15,162 bases of DNA. Source: an uncultured Opitutia bacterium. GTDB taxonomy: Bacteria; Verrucomicrobiota; Verrucomicrobiia; Opitutales; Opitutaceae. Numbering within the stretch: the stretch's first letter is position 1; each line of letters opens with the position of its first letter. This document shows, one piece after another, positions 1 through 7,239 of the stretch. Below the pieces are notes generated by a model that was not told where the DNA came from, searched no databases, and worked only from the letters and a program-made list of their open reading frames with translations. Made by a program: the position numbers and the translations under genes. The stretch is taken from NCBI GenBank assembly GCA_937952235.1, contig CALFZM010000287.1, positions 1-15,162 on the forward strand, written 5' to 3'.

Positions 1-942
1 CTGGAGTCCACCACGTATCCGGGAACCACCGACGAGGATCTACGCGGCGTGATCGAGCAGGTGTCGGGCCTCAAGGCCGGCACGGACTTTCACCTCGCAT
101 TCTCCCCGGAACGCGAGGATCCGGGCAATCCCAGCAGCGTGGTGGCCACCATCCCGAAGGTGGTGGGCGGCTATACGCCGGCGTGCCTGCAGCGGGCGGT
201 CGCGCTGTATTCGCTCGCGATCAAGACCCTCGTGCCCGTGTCGTCGTGCCGCGTGGCGGAGGCGACGAAGCTGCTCGAGAACACCTTCCGCAGCGTGAAC
301 ATCGCGCTGGTGAACGAACTGAAGGTCGTCTACGCGGCGATGGGGATCGACGTGTGGGAGGTCATCCACGCGGCGAAAACCAAGCCGTTCGGCTTCATGC
401 CGTTCTACCCGGGACCGGGCCTGGGCGGTCATTGCATTCCGATCGATCCCTTCTACCTGACCTGGAAGGCGCGGGAATACGGCCAGCACACGCGCTTCAT
501 CGAGCTTGCGGGGGAAATCAACACCGCGATGCCCGACCACGTGATTCACCGCGTCGCGGATGCACTCAACGAACGATCGAAGGCGATCAAGGGGAGCCGC
601 ATCCTTGTCGTCGGCCTCGCCTACAAGCCGAATGTCGACGACGAGCGCGAGTCTCCCAGCTACGTCCTCATGGAGCGGCTGCAGCAGCGGGGTGCGACGG
701 TGGCCTATCACGATCCCTACGTGCCGGTGATCCGGCCCACGCGCGAACACGCGCACTGGGCCGGCGTGCGCTCCGAGCCGTGGAACCGGGAAACGGTGCA
801 GTCGTACGACCTCGCCCTGATCGCGACCAATCACGCCAACGTCAATTACCAGGAGCTCGCCGACTGGTCGCCCCTGATCGTCGACACGCGCAACGCGATG
901 ACGGCGGTCAAAACGAAACCGGGCCAGGTCCTGAAGGCCTGA
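1..942 (+). CDS. wbpA: Nucleotide-sugar dehydrogenase, WbpA-like (UDP-N-acetylglucosamine 6-dehydrogenase type), 5'-truncated by window edge
   Basis: Only the last 313 codons are present; the reading frame is open from base 1, and the NAD-binding N-terminus (about 110-130 residues with GxGxxG) lies outside. Enzymes of this family oxidise the C6 hydroxyl of a UDP-sugar to a carboxylate in two NAD-dependent steps, supplying uronic acids for capsule or O-antigen. Visible family signatures in the fragment are LESTTYPGTT at residues 1-10, AFSPEREDPGN at 33-43, EATKLLENTFR at 87-97 with the conserved Lys, and GPGLGGHCIPIDPFYL at 138-153 with the catalytic Cys at 145. The C-terminal UDP-binding domain has GLAYKPNVDDERESP at 205-219. 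The FSPEREDPGN and GGHCIPIDPFYL versions resemble WbpA more than UDP-glucose dehydrogenase (Ugd), but substrate cannot be fixed from sequence. A GTG at 49 is in frame but is internal, not the start. The gene converges on the TonB receptor downstream. Confidence 0.9.
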   Translation: MESTTYPGTTDEDLRGVIEQVSGLKAGTDFHLAFSPEREDPGNPSSVVATIPKVVGGYTPACLQRAVALYSLAIKTLVPVSSCRVAEATKLLENTFRSVNIALVNELKVVYAAMGIDVWEVIHAAKTKPFGFMPFYPGPGLGGHCIPIDPFYLTWKAREYGQHTRFIELAGEINTAMPDHVIHRVADALNERSKAIKGSRILVVGLAYKPNVDDERESPSYVLMERLQQRGATVAYHDPYVPVIRPTREHAHWAGVRSEPWNRETVQSYDLALIATNHANVNYQELADWSPLIVDTRNAMTAVKTKPGQVLKA

Positions 943-961
943 GCTGGAATGATGCATTTGC

Positions 962-988
962 GGTGGAGCCGCCTGTCCCCAGGCGGCT
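962..988 (+). repeat. REP-like palindromic unit, doublet 1 forward copy
   Basis: A GGTGGAGC head runs into a perfect 8-bp hairpin: arms GCCGCCTG (969-976) and CAGGCGGC, loop TCCC. It lies 19 bases after the stop of the dehydrogenase gene. Four other clear copies and one degenerate copy occur in the window, all intergenic. With the reverse copy at 1007-1033 it forms an inverted doublet whose outer ends GGTGGAGC and GCTCCACC are complementary. It could also help end transcription from the dehydrogenase gene. Confidence 0.8.
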
Positions 989-1006
989 GAGGTTGGACCG
1001 CTCCGC

Positions 1007-1033
1007 AGCAGCTTGAGGACAAGCTGCTCCACC
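1007..1033 (-). repeat. REP-like palindromic unit, doublet 1 reverse copy
   Basis: Read on the minus strand it has the same GGTGGAGC head and a perfect 8-bp hairpin with loop TCCT. Its arms are GCAGCTTG and CAAGCTGC, so they differ from the forward copy at several positions, each matched by a change in the opposite arm. That covariation supports a conserved structure rather than chance similarity. It is separated from the forward copy by 18 bases. Confidence 0.8.
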
Positions 1034-1124
1034 CTTCAGTGCGGCCGTTCGAACGGGCACGCGCCTCCGTCGCAGCCGCCCTGCGGGCCGAACGATCGGT
1101 CGCCCGGCCCGATGCCTCTCGCCT

Positions 1125-1163
1125 CGCCAAAAAGAGGGCGGCGCCGATATGACGGCGCCGCCC
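1125..1163 (-). terminator. Intrinsic terminator of the minus-strand TonB receptor gene
   Basis: A perfect 11-bp GC-rich stem (1136-1146 with 1153-1163) encloses a 6-base loop. On the minus strand it is followed by CTCTTTTTGG. It starts 47 bases past the receptor stop codon, as expected for a Rho-independent terminator. On the plus strand the hairpin has no T-run, so it acts mainly for the receptor gene. Confidence 0.85.
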
Positions 1164-1210
1164 GCGTGAGTCGCCGGGCCGGATGGCGACGGCTCCGGAC
1201 TATGCCGGGA

Positions 1211-4200
1211 TCAGAAGCGTCCGTTGATGCCCGCGGTCACCGTGACGAAGTTCATCAACAGCCGCTGGGTGCGGCCCTTGAATCCGCGGTAGAACACCTG
1301 CGGCTCGTTGAAGATGTTGGCGACATCCAGGCTGAAGCTGACCGCCGGCTTGTATTGATATCCGATGCCGACATTCACGGTCTTGTATGATTCGCGATAC
1401 AGGCGGAGCGCCGCGTTGGTGTTGTACGACGTGATGTATTCGCCGGTGAAGTTGTACAGGACGCGGGCGTTGAACTTCCGGTAGGACCACGACAGCGACG
1501 CATTGGCGGCGTACGGGATGAATCCGGCGACATCCCGGCGCGTGAGGTAGGTGTTGCCGGTGAACTGTCCGTGCGTGTCGATCCACGTGTAGTTGAACGA
1601 CCCTGCCAGCCCGCGCAGCGCCCCGGGCAGGAACGTGAACTGTTGCCGGTAGGCAAACTCCCAGCCCTGGGCGATGGCCGAGCTGGCGTTGACCGACGAG
1701 AATTCCGCCCAGCCCTCGTAGTTGCCGTCGTAGCCGTTGTTGGGACCGGTGCCGATCGTGCCGACCTCCTGGTCGTTGATGATGTAGTCCTTGATGTCCT
1801 TGTGGAACCAGCTCACCGAGAGCTGGCCCACCGGCTCGAAGTAGTATTCGAGCGAGACGTCCCAGTTGCGCGCCGTCTGGGGCTTGAGGCCGGGATTGCT
1901 GATCGTGACGCGCTGGAGGGTTTCGTTCGGGGTTTCCGAGGGGAGGAAGTTGCCCAGCGGGGCGCGGCCGAAGCTGGTCGAGTAGCTGACGCGCGCCTTC
2001 AGGTTCGACGTGATGTCGTGGTAGGCATGCACGCTCGGGAAGGGCTTGCGGTAGTCGCCGCTGAGTTCGCGGAAGTTGTTCGCATAATCGCGCTGCGCCG
2101 AGCCGGCGGGATCCGCCTGCTGTTGCGCGGCGGTGCTGAGGGTGCGGGCCCGCACCCAGCCCCAACTGTCGACGGTGGTGTCCTCCAGCCGGACGCCGCC
2201 CAGGAACCCGGTGCGGGCGGCCCAGCCGTCGCGGCCGAGCCGGCCCTGCGCCATGATATAAGCGGCTTGCGCCACCTCGGTCAGGCCGCGCGTGCCGGTG
2301 TACTTCTGCGTCTCGTGATAATACAGGTCCTCGCGCCAGAGCGTCGGATCCTTCGGCCGGCGCTTGTCCATGTAGGCATTCGAGTACCAGCGCGGGAAGC
2401 GCAGCCCGGTCTCGCGGGCGTAGTAGGTGTTGATCGAGGGGTCAGGCGCCAGCGGGCCGGTGCCGGTGTAGAGGTAGCGGTGGTTGTCCTTGCCCCAGAT
2501 GTCGACGACCTGCTCGCGATACGACACGCCGGCCTTCAGGTAGATCGGCGCGGAGGTCGGCAGCTGGTAGCGGGCGTTGAAGCGGTACTGCCGGAGCGTC
2601 TGGTCGTTCTGGTTGTTGCCGTTCGTCAGGCCGCTCGTGGTCGGGCGATAGAGCGTCGAATCCAGGAAATCGGGACCGCCGTTCTGCGTGAAGCGCGGGA
2701 ATTCGTCCGAGGCCGAGCGGTCGATGATCCAGCCCGCGCCGGCGAGGCGCATGGTCAGGGATCCCGCGGTGCCGTCGCCATTGTTGAGGTGCGTGTAGCC
2801 GACGCTCGCGGCGTAATCGATCTGCCAGTTCCGGTAATCGTGCTCGCCGGTGAAATCCAGGCGCCGGGTCCGGACGTAGTAGTTGCGCGGTCCGTCGATC
2901 AGGATGTCGATGTTGTTGGCGGTGACGGGACGGACGACCGTGACGGTGTCCGAGGACGCGGGACCGACCACGCCCGTGGTGTTGCTCGGGACGGTCGTCG
3001 CGCTGCCCGTGAACGCGCGCACTTCCATGCGGCGGCGGAAGCGCTCGAAATTGTTGTTGCCGAGCAGCGTCACCGAATAGCGCGTCGAGGGCGACCAGCG
3101 GTAGTCGGTGCGGAAGCTCAGGCTCGACTGCTTGCGGTTGTTGTAATTGTCCCACATCCGGTAGTCCCAGATGTACGCGGAGCGATCGAGGACGGCCTGG
3201 TAGTCGAAGGTGGTGCTGGTGCCGCCGACGGCGTTCTCGCTGTAGAAGGCGTTGACCGCGATGGCCAGGTTGCGCTGGCCGCCGAAGACGTCGAACAGCT
3301 CCTGATGCGCCATCGTGGCGAGGGGATGCGCGCGGTGCTGCTCGCGCAGCGGGATCTGCTCGAGGAAGGGCGGCGCCCAGCGCGTGGTGAAGCTGTACGT
3401 CGTGCGGCGCTTCTCGCGCATGCTGAGCGGCGAGCGGGTCTTCAGGTTGACTGTGCCGCCGAGGGAATCGGCGCCCTTGTCGGGCGTGTGGCCCTTGATG
3501 AGTTCGAGCGACTCGAACATCGTGCCGGTGATGCTCTGCATCTCGAACGCGCGGCTGGTGCCGAGGCTGGGCAGCAGGCCGCCGTCGACGGTGACGGTGT
3601 TGAGCGCGGGCGCCATGCCGCGCATGTTGAACTGGTAGTTCAGGCCCTCGTCGGTCGGGCTGCCGGCGACGCCCGGCAGGCGGGCGACCACTTCACCCGC
3701 GCTCATGTTCGGCAGGTTGCCGAAGGAGTCCATCGCGACGACGTTCTTCACGTTCTCCGCGTTGCGCTGCGCGGTAAGGGCGGCGGCGTCGCCCTCGCGT
3801 TCGCCCGTGACCTTGAACTCCGTCATCTTGTAGATGCCGGTGGTGAGGTCGAAATTGCGCTCGGCCCGGGCGCCGGCCGCGACCACGACGACGCCGCGGG
3901 TCGTATCGAGACCGATGTAGGAGACTTCGAGCTCGTGCGTGCCCGCCGGCACGCCGGTCAGGACAAAGCGGCCGGTGGCGTCGGCGAACGCGGACAGGCC
4001 GAGTCCCTTGATCGTGACGCGGGCGCCTTCAAGGAGGTTGCCGGTGGCGGCGTTGCTCACCGTGCCGGCGATCACGCCGGAGGCATCGGCCGCGGCGAGC
4101 GGAGAGACGAACACGGCTCCCAGGAGGAGGTGGCACAGCGCGAGCACTGAAGCTGCGCGCAGCAAGGTGTGCACCGACGAACGAGCGAACTGTCGTAGTA

Positions 4201-4213
4201 CAGACAGCGACAT
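1211..4213 (-). CDS. TonB-dependent outer-membrane receptor with N-terminal carboxypeptidase-regulatory-like domain (receptor 1)
   Basis: The 1000-residue product is an outer-membrane active transporter powered by TonB-ExbBD; the ligand is unknown. Residues 1 to about 42 form a long signal peptide (hydrophobic 22-41, AAA just before the mature end). Residues 47-125 are a carboxypeptidase-D regulatory-like beta-sandwich (GTVSNAATGNLLEGARVTIKG). A TonB-box-like MTEFKVTGE sits at 130-138, the plug at about 150-262 (LPGVAGSPTDEG, MRGMAPALNTVTVDGG, LGGTVNLKTR), and the rest is the beta-barrel, ending in Phe (NGRF) as is usual for BamA substrates. The barrel motif LKPQTARNWDVSLEYYF matches LKPFESTNLDVTAEYYL in receptor 2. 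The ATG at 4213 is used because it gives the signal peptide; no Shine-Dalgarno sequence precedes it. It is monocistronic, with its own terminator. No regulator or SusD-like partner lies beside it in the window. Confidence 0.93.
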   Translation of the reverse strand: MSLSVLRQFARSSVHTLLRAASVLALCHLLLGAVFVSPLAAADASGVIAGTVSNAATGNLLEGARVTIKGLGLSAFADATGRFVLTGVPAGTHELEVSYIGLDTTRGVVVVAAGARAERNFDLTTGIYKMTEFKVTGEREGDAAALTAQRNAENVKNVVAMDSFGNLPNMSAGEVVARLPGVAGSPTDEGLNYQFNMRGMAPALNTVTVDGGLLPSLGTSRAFEMQSITGTMFESLELIKGHTPDKGADSLGGTVNLKTRSPLSMREKRRTTYSFTTRWAPPFLEQIPLREQHRAHPLATMAHQELFDVFGGQRNLAIAVNAFYSENAVGGTSTTFDYQAVLDRSAYIWDYRMWDNYNNRKQSSLSFRTDYRWSPSTRYSVTLLGNNNFERFRRRMEVRAFTGSATTVPSNTTGVVGPASSDTVTVVRPVTANNIDILIDGPRNYYVRTRRLDFTGEHDYRNWQIDYAASVGYTHLNNGDGTAGSLTMRLAGAGWIIDRSASDEFPRFTQNGGPDFLDSTLYRPTTSGLTNGNNQNDQTLRQYRFNARYQLPTSAPIYLKAGVSYREQVVDIWGKDNHRYLYTGTGPLAPDPSINTYYARETGLRFPRWYSNAYMDKRRPKDPTLWREDLYYHETQKYTGTRGLTEVAQAAYIMAQGRLGRDGWAARTGFLGGVRLEDTTVDSWGWVRARTLSTAAQQQADPAGSAQRDYANNFRELSGDYRKPFPSVHAYHDITSNLKARVSYSTSFGRAPLGNFLPSETPNETLQRVTISNPGLKPQTARNWDVSLEYYFEPVGQLSVSWFHKDIKDYIINDQEVGTIGTGPNNGYDGNYEGWAEFSSVNASSAIAQGWEFAYRQQFTFLPGALRGLAGSFNYTWIDTHGQFTGNTYLTRRDVAGFIPYAANASLSWSYRKFNARVLYNFTGEYITSYNTNAALRLYRESYKTVNVGIGYQYKPAVSFSLDVANIFNEPQVFYRGFKGRTQRLLMNFVTVTAGINGRF

Positions 4214-4499
4214 GGTAGGTTTGGTTTAGGGTTGTGGGTCCCGCCGACGGCGTGGCCGCGCACCGGCGAAAAGGGCAAGAAAAGCGGCCGCGGGGGGCGC
4301 GGCACGGGGTAGTCAGGACATGGCTATCCGTTCGTTGGGACAGGGACGAGTCAACGGGAAATCCGGCCGACGCAGTCGTGCCCGGCGGACGGATTTGTCG
4401 GACAGAACGACTCGCGTCCGGCCGGACACCCGAGCATCCTCCGCCGCGGGGGAGCGCATGAAACCGGACCCGGATTCCGCCGCTCGCAGTCCCTCTAAA
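4214..4499. other. Intergenic region between receptor 1 and tRNA-Pro
   Basis: These 286 bases hold the upstream region of the minus-strand receptor and the trailer of the minus-strand tRNA. I see no convincing promoter, terminator T-run or conserved small ORF. A 12-base perfect palindrome, GTCCGGCCGGAC, lies at 4416-4427, but in DNA this GC-rich it may be chance. Small open frames here on both strands lack any recognisable protein features. Confidence 0.4.
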
Positions 4500-4576
4500 T
4501 GGTCGGGGCGACAGGATTCGAACCTGCGACCTCCTGGTCCCAAACCAGGCGCTCTACCAGGCTAAGCTACACCCCG
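4500..4576 (-). tRNA. tRNA-Pro, anticodon UGG
   Basis: The minus strand folds into a full cloverleaf of 77 bases including the encoded 3' CCA (4502-4500). The acceptor stem is CGGGGTG with CGCCCCG (one G-U pair), discriminator A. The D-arm region contains AGCTTAGCCTGGTAGAGC. The anticodon stem CCTGG/CCAGG holds loop TTTGGGA with anticodon TGG, which reads proline codons. The T-loop is GTTCGAATC. It starts with C1, typical for bacterial tRNA-Pro. No duplicate of its 3' end is visible in the window, so there is no sign that it serves as an integration site here. Confidence 0.96.
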
Positions 4577-4587
4577 GAAACGACGCC

Positions 4588-4616
4588 GAAGGTTGGCGTT
4601 GGCGGGGTGGTGTCAA
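4588..4616 (-). promoter_or_regulatory. Possible sigma-70 promoter for tRNA-Pro
   Basis: On the minus strand a perfect TTGACA (4616-4611) lies about 35-40 bases before the 5' end of the tRNA. At 17-base spacing the -10 hexamer would be ACCTTC (4593-4588), which is weak. The predicted start would leave only a few leader bases. The position suits a tRNA promoter, but only the -35 box is convincing. Confidence 0.35.
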
Positions 4617-4638
4617 CGTTGGTCTCCCTGCGGAAACG

Positions 4639-4663
4639 CGCGGGCGCGAGCGGCGCGTCCGCG
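4639..4663 (+). other. Strong stem-loop upstream of the LysM gene
   Basis: A 10-bp stem (4639-4648 with 4654-4663; nine Watson-Crick pairs and one G-T) encloses loop AGCGG, 62 bases before the LysM start codon. It could sit in that gene's leader, or be incidental in GC-rich DNA. No T-run follows on either strand, so it is not a classical terminator. Confidence 0.35.
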
Positions 4664-4725
4664 GGTCAATCTCTTCTTGCGTCGACCCTCAAACCGTTTT
4701 CTTCTGCGCCCACCTTCCTCCCTCC

Positions 4726-5259
4726 ATGGATACCATTTCTCGCGAAAACAATAGCATGCTGCCGGTTGGCGCCATCATCGTGGGCGTCATCGCCCTGCTG
4801 CTGGGCGGCTACTCGGCCATCACCTTGTCCAAGGTGAACAAGACCGTGGCGGAGCAGCAGGAGAAGCTCGCGAAGATCGATGCCGTGGAGTCGGCCGCCA
4901 ACCAGGCCGCGTCGTCCACGGAGATGCTGAAGAAGCAGTACAACGACCTCCGGGCGCAGACGCAGGCCGGCTTCGATCAGGTCGGGCCGTTGCTGGGGCG
5001 GTTGCAGGAGTCGGTGACGAAGCTCGAGGAAGCCGCGAAGAAGCCGGCGCCGGCCGCCGCCGACGCCAAGAAGGCGGGCAAGAAGGGCGCCGAGCCCGCC
5101 GTCGCGGGTCCGGGCGAGTATGTGGTCAAGCCCGGCGACAGTGGCATGAAGATCGCCAACGCCAACGGCGTCTCGATCGGCGCGCTCCAGTCGGTCAACC
5201 CAGGCATCAACTGGAACGCCCTCAAGCCCGGCCAGAAGCTGAAGCTGCCCAAGAAGTGA
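4726..5259 (+). CDS. Membrane-anchored coiled-coil protein with C-terminal LysM domain
   Basis: The 177-residue protein has a short polar N-terminus and one transmembrane segment at about 11-33 (MLPVGAIIVGVIALLLGGYSA). A charged heptad-like helical region at about 35-105 is probably a coiled coil and could oligomerise. An Ala/Lys/Pro-rich linker spans 104-127 and a single LysM domain 131-175 (YVVKPGDSGMKIANANGVS through LKPGQKLKLP). LysM domains bind N-acetylglucosamine-containing glycans such as peptidoglycan. The likely topology is an inner-membrane anchor with the LysM domain reaching the wall in the periplasm. In the motif the usual GDTLxKIA is GDSGMKIA. The ATG at 4726 is chosen because it precedes the membrane segment; Met11 is an alternative. 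The leader is pyrimidine-rich with no Shine-Dalgarno sequence. An intrinsic terminator follows, so it is probably transcribed alone. The exact function is unknown. Confidence 0.85.
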   Translation: MDTISRENNSMLPVGAIIVGVIALLLGGYSAITLSKVNKTVAEQQEKLAKIDAVESAANQAASSTEMLKKQYNDLRAQTQAGFDQVGPLLGRLQESVTKLEEAAKKPAPAAADAKKAGKKGAEPAVAGPGEYVVKPGDSGMKIANANGVSIGALQSVNPGINWNALKPGQKLKLPKK

Positions 5260-5282
5260 TTTCCGGCGCCCGGGTGCGCCAG

Positions 5283-5318
5283 ATGCCTCTCGCCCTCCCG
5301 GCGGGAGGCATTTTTTTT
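5283..5318 (+). terminator. Intrinsic terminator after the LysM gene
   Basis: It starts 24 bases past the LysM stop. Stem CCTCCC (5294-5299) pairs with GGGAGG (5303-5308) around loop GGC. An alternative outer stem, ATGCCTC (5283-5289) with GAGGCAT (5305-5311), is also possible. A run of eight T follows at 5311-5318. The run ends only six bases before the Nudix start codon, so this element also occupies the Nudix leader. Confidence 0.8.
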
Positions 5319-5324
5319 AGCCTC

Positions 5325-5900
5325 ATGATTCCCGATCCGGCCGGTCCCCAGCGCTGGCAGCCGCTCGCCCAGCGTTCGCAGCTCCAGACCCGTGTATTCG
5401 CCGTCCTGGGACGCACGTACCGCCATCCGGTGCGCCGGATCGAGCGGGAGTTTGTGGTGATCGACGCGCCCGACTGGGTGAACGTGGTCGCGCACACCGC
5501 CGACGACCGGCTCGTGCTCGTGCGCCAGTTCCGCTACGGCATGGACGGGTTTTCGCTCGAGGTCCCCGGCGGGATCGTGGAGCCGGGCGAGGATCCCGTG
5601 GCCGCCGGCGTGCGCGAGTTGCAGGAGGAGACCGGCTACGCGGGGACCTCCGCCCGGCTGCTGGGCAGCGTGCGGCCCAATCCCGCGATCCAGGCCAACC
5701 ACTGCCACCTCGTGCTCGTGGAGGGCGTCACGCTGGCGCACGCGCAGGCCTGGGACCCCGACGAGGAGATCGAGGTCACGACGCCGACCGTGGCGGAGGC
5801 GCTCGCGCTCGCCCATTCCGGTCAGATCGTGCATGCCCTCGCGCTCAACGCGCTGATGCTGTTCGAGCCCGTCTGGCGCGCGCGCCGGGCCGGCATTTGA
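5325..5900 (+). CDS. Nudix hydrolase, ADP-ribose pyrophosphatase-like
   Basis: The 191-residue protein carries a perfect Nudix box at residues 83-105, matching GX5EX7REUXEEXGU, with REL at 97-99 and EE at 101-102; the glutamates bind the catalytic divalent metal. The preceding VLVRQFRYGMDGFSLEVPGG is typical of the ADP-ribose/NDP-sugar pyrophosphatase branch (NudF/YffH-like), which hydrolyses nucleoside diphosphates linked to another moiety. The true substrate is not predictable. The frame is open further upstream to about 5256, but that extension runs through the LysM terminator, so the ATG at 5325 is preferred. No Shine-Dalgarno sequence is present. The ligase gene starts 33 bases after its stop, suggesting co-transcription. 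With a terminator directly upstream, expression needs read-through or a promoter inside the LysM gene. Confidence 0.88.
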   Translation: MIPDPAGPQRWQPLAQRSQLQTRVFAVLGRTYRHPVRRIEREFVVIDAPDWVNVVAHTADDRLVLVRQFRYGMDGFSLEVPGGIVEPGEDPVAAGVRELQEETGYAGTSARLLGSVRPNPAIQANHCHLVLVEGVTLAHAQAWDPDEEIEVTTPTVAEALALAHSGQIVHALALNALMLFEPVWRARRAGI

Positions 5901-5933
5901 CTTCGCCGGTGGGACCGGTTTCCTGCCGCCTCC

Positions 5934-7202
5934 ATGCCTGCCTCCGCGCCGACCTTCGCCAATCCGCCCGAGACGCTCGGCCCGGTGGCCAACGGTCACG
6001 TGCCGGCCGCCCTCGAGCAGGAGGTCCGCCGGATCTACGCGCGCAGCCCGCTGTACGCCCGGCGGTTTCCGCTGCACGCGGAGCCGTTGCAGTGGTCGTG
6101 CTACCGCGAGATCCCCGCCCTCTCGAAGAAGGAGATCGTCGAACGCGGCCACCAGGCGTTCTTCGCCGACTACGCCGCGATCGAGCGGGGGCTGGCGGCG
6201 AAGAAATTCGAGTACGAGAGCACCGGCGGGACGACCCAGTCGCCGATGACGGTGATCATGGAGGAAGGCTGGTGGAATGCGCAGACGGAGCGCGCGTACC
6301 TGGCTTCCCCGATCCTGCGGTCCTTCGTGGGGCGTCCGTATCGCAAGTGCGTGCTCGCGCCGGTGGGCTGCTCGAGCAACCTCTGCCCGTACGAGGATCA
6401 TCCGTTTCCGCACCGGTATTTCGACGGCGTCGTCTACCTCAACCTCTCCAGCGATCCGTTCGCGTTCCCGGAGTCGGAGTGGGATCGCATCGTGCTCGAG
6501 CTCCAGGCGACGCAGCCCGAGGTGCTCGAGGGCGAGCCGGTTTACCTGTCGCTGCTCGCGCGCGCGGCGAAGAAGCGCGGCGTGCGCGTCCCGAGCCTCA
6601 AGGCCGTCATCCTCACCTATGGCAAGGCGAGCGCGCAGCACGGCGCGAGGATCGCGGAGCAGTTCCCCGCGGCCCAGGTCGACCTCTACGGCTCGACCGA
6701 GGCGGGCTACCTGTTCGTCGGCGAGGCATTCAAGGACGACTCCCGGGTGATCGACGCCAACGCCTTCATCGAGCTCGTGCCCTGGCGGGCGCACCTGCCG
6801 GACGTGTTCCAGATCTACGTCACGACGCGCGATCGCGAGGCCATGCCGCTGCTGCGCTATCACACGGGCGACATCGTGCAGCGTTTCCCGACCGGATTCC
6901 GGTTGCTGGGCCGCGAGGCCGGCCTCTACTTCCGGCCGGACGGCTCCCTGGTCTCGCCGACCGAGGTCGATGCCGCGCTGCCGGAGGGGTTCGCTTGCTG
7001 GCACTACTCGCTCGTGCAGACGGGCGAACAGCGGTGGGATTTTCATTACGTGGCCGACCACACGGCCGACCACCGCGCGGTGGAGGCCGCGCTCGCCGCG
7101 CTGCTGGGCAGCGGGGTGCGGGTGAACGCGTTTCGTCGCAAGTTCATCGCGCCGGCGGCGAGCGGGAAGTTTGCGCTGCTGAAGCCGCTGGCGCGCGCGT
7201 AG
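5934..7202 (+). CDS. PaaK-like AMP-forming acyl ligase (phenylacetate-CoA ligase / coenzyme F390 synthetase family)
   Basis: The 422-residue protein belongs to the adenylate-forming superfamily, which activates a carboxylate with ATP as acyl-AMP and usually transfers it to CoA or another thiol. The motifs appear in order: phosphate-binding STGGTTQSPM (96-105), YGSTEAG (252-258), RYHTGDI (308-314), and the C-terminal SGKFALLK (410-417) with the conserved catalytic lysine. The length fits the PaaK/COG1541 family, which includes CapK-like polysaccharide enzymes, rather than the longer acyl-CoA synthetases. No phenylacetate pathway, carrier protein or ketosynthase gene lies nearby, so the acid substrate is unknown. 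It lies 33 bases after the Nudix gene, probably in the same transcript. The start is the ATG at 5934; its leader is pyrimidine-rich with no Shine-Dalgarno sequence. A hairpin and a REP-like doublet follow the stop. Confidence 0.85.
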   Translation: MPASAPTFANPPETLGPVANGHVPAALEQEVRRIYARSPLYARRFPLHAEPLQWSCYREIPALSKKEIVERGHQAFFADYAAIERGLAAKKFEYESTGGTTQSPMTVIMEEGWWNAQTERAYLASPILRSFVGRPYRKCVLAPVGCSSNLCPYEDHPFPHRYFDGVVYLNLSSDPFAFPESEWDRIVLELQATQPEVLEGEPVYLSLLARAAKKRGVRVPSLKAVILTYGKASAQHGARIAEQFPAAQVDLYGSTEAGYLFVGEAFKDDSRVIDANAFIELVPWRAHLPDVFQIYVTTRDREAMPLLRYHTGDIVQRFPTGFRLLGREAGLYFRPDGSLVSPTEVDAALPEGFACWHYSLVQTGEQRWDFHYVADHTADHRAVEAALAALLGSGVRVNAFRRKFIAPAASGKFALLKPLARA

Positions 7203-7239
7203 CTGGCGACGGCGTCTGCCGGCTGCCTCGCCGTCAGGC

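Noticed and set aside
1571..4150. Long plus-strand open frame (859 codons) opposite receptor 1
   Set aside because: It is an antisense shadow of a GC-rich gene: Arg/Val/Gly/Ala-rich with no domain, while the minus strand encodes a complete receptor with signal peptide, plug and barrel.
4416..4427. 12-base palindrome GTCCGGCCGGAC as an operator or terminator
   Set aside because: Made only of common GC-rich words, without a T-run or a second copy, and too far from the receptor start to assign a role.
4500..4576. tRNA-Pro as an attachment site for an integrated element
   Set aside because: No integrase gene and no repeat of the tRNA 3' end are visible in the window.
5256..5324. Upstream start for the Nudix protein at a GTG overlapping the LysM stop
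   Set aside because: The extra 23 residues would be encoded by the intrinsic terminator, including its T-run, and do not resemble Nudix N-termini.
4977..7073. Long minus-strand open frame (698 codons) across LysM, Nudix and ligase
   Set aside because: It spans three well-supported plus-strand genes and shows only shadow-type composition.
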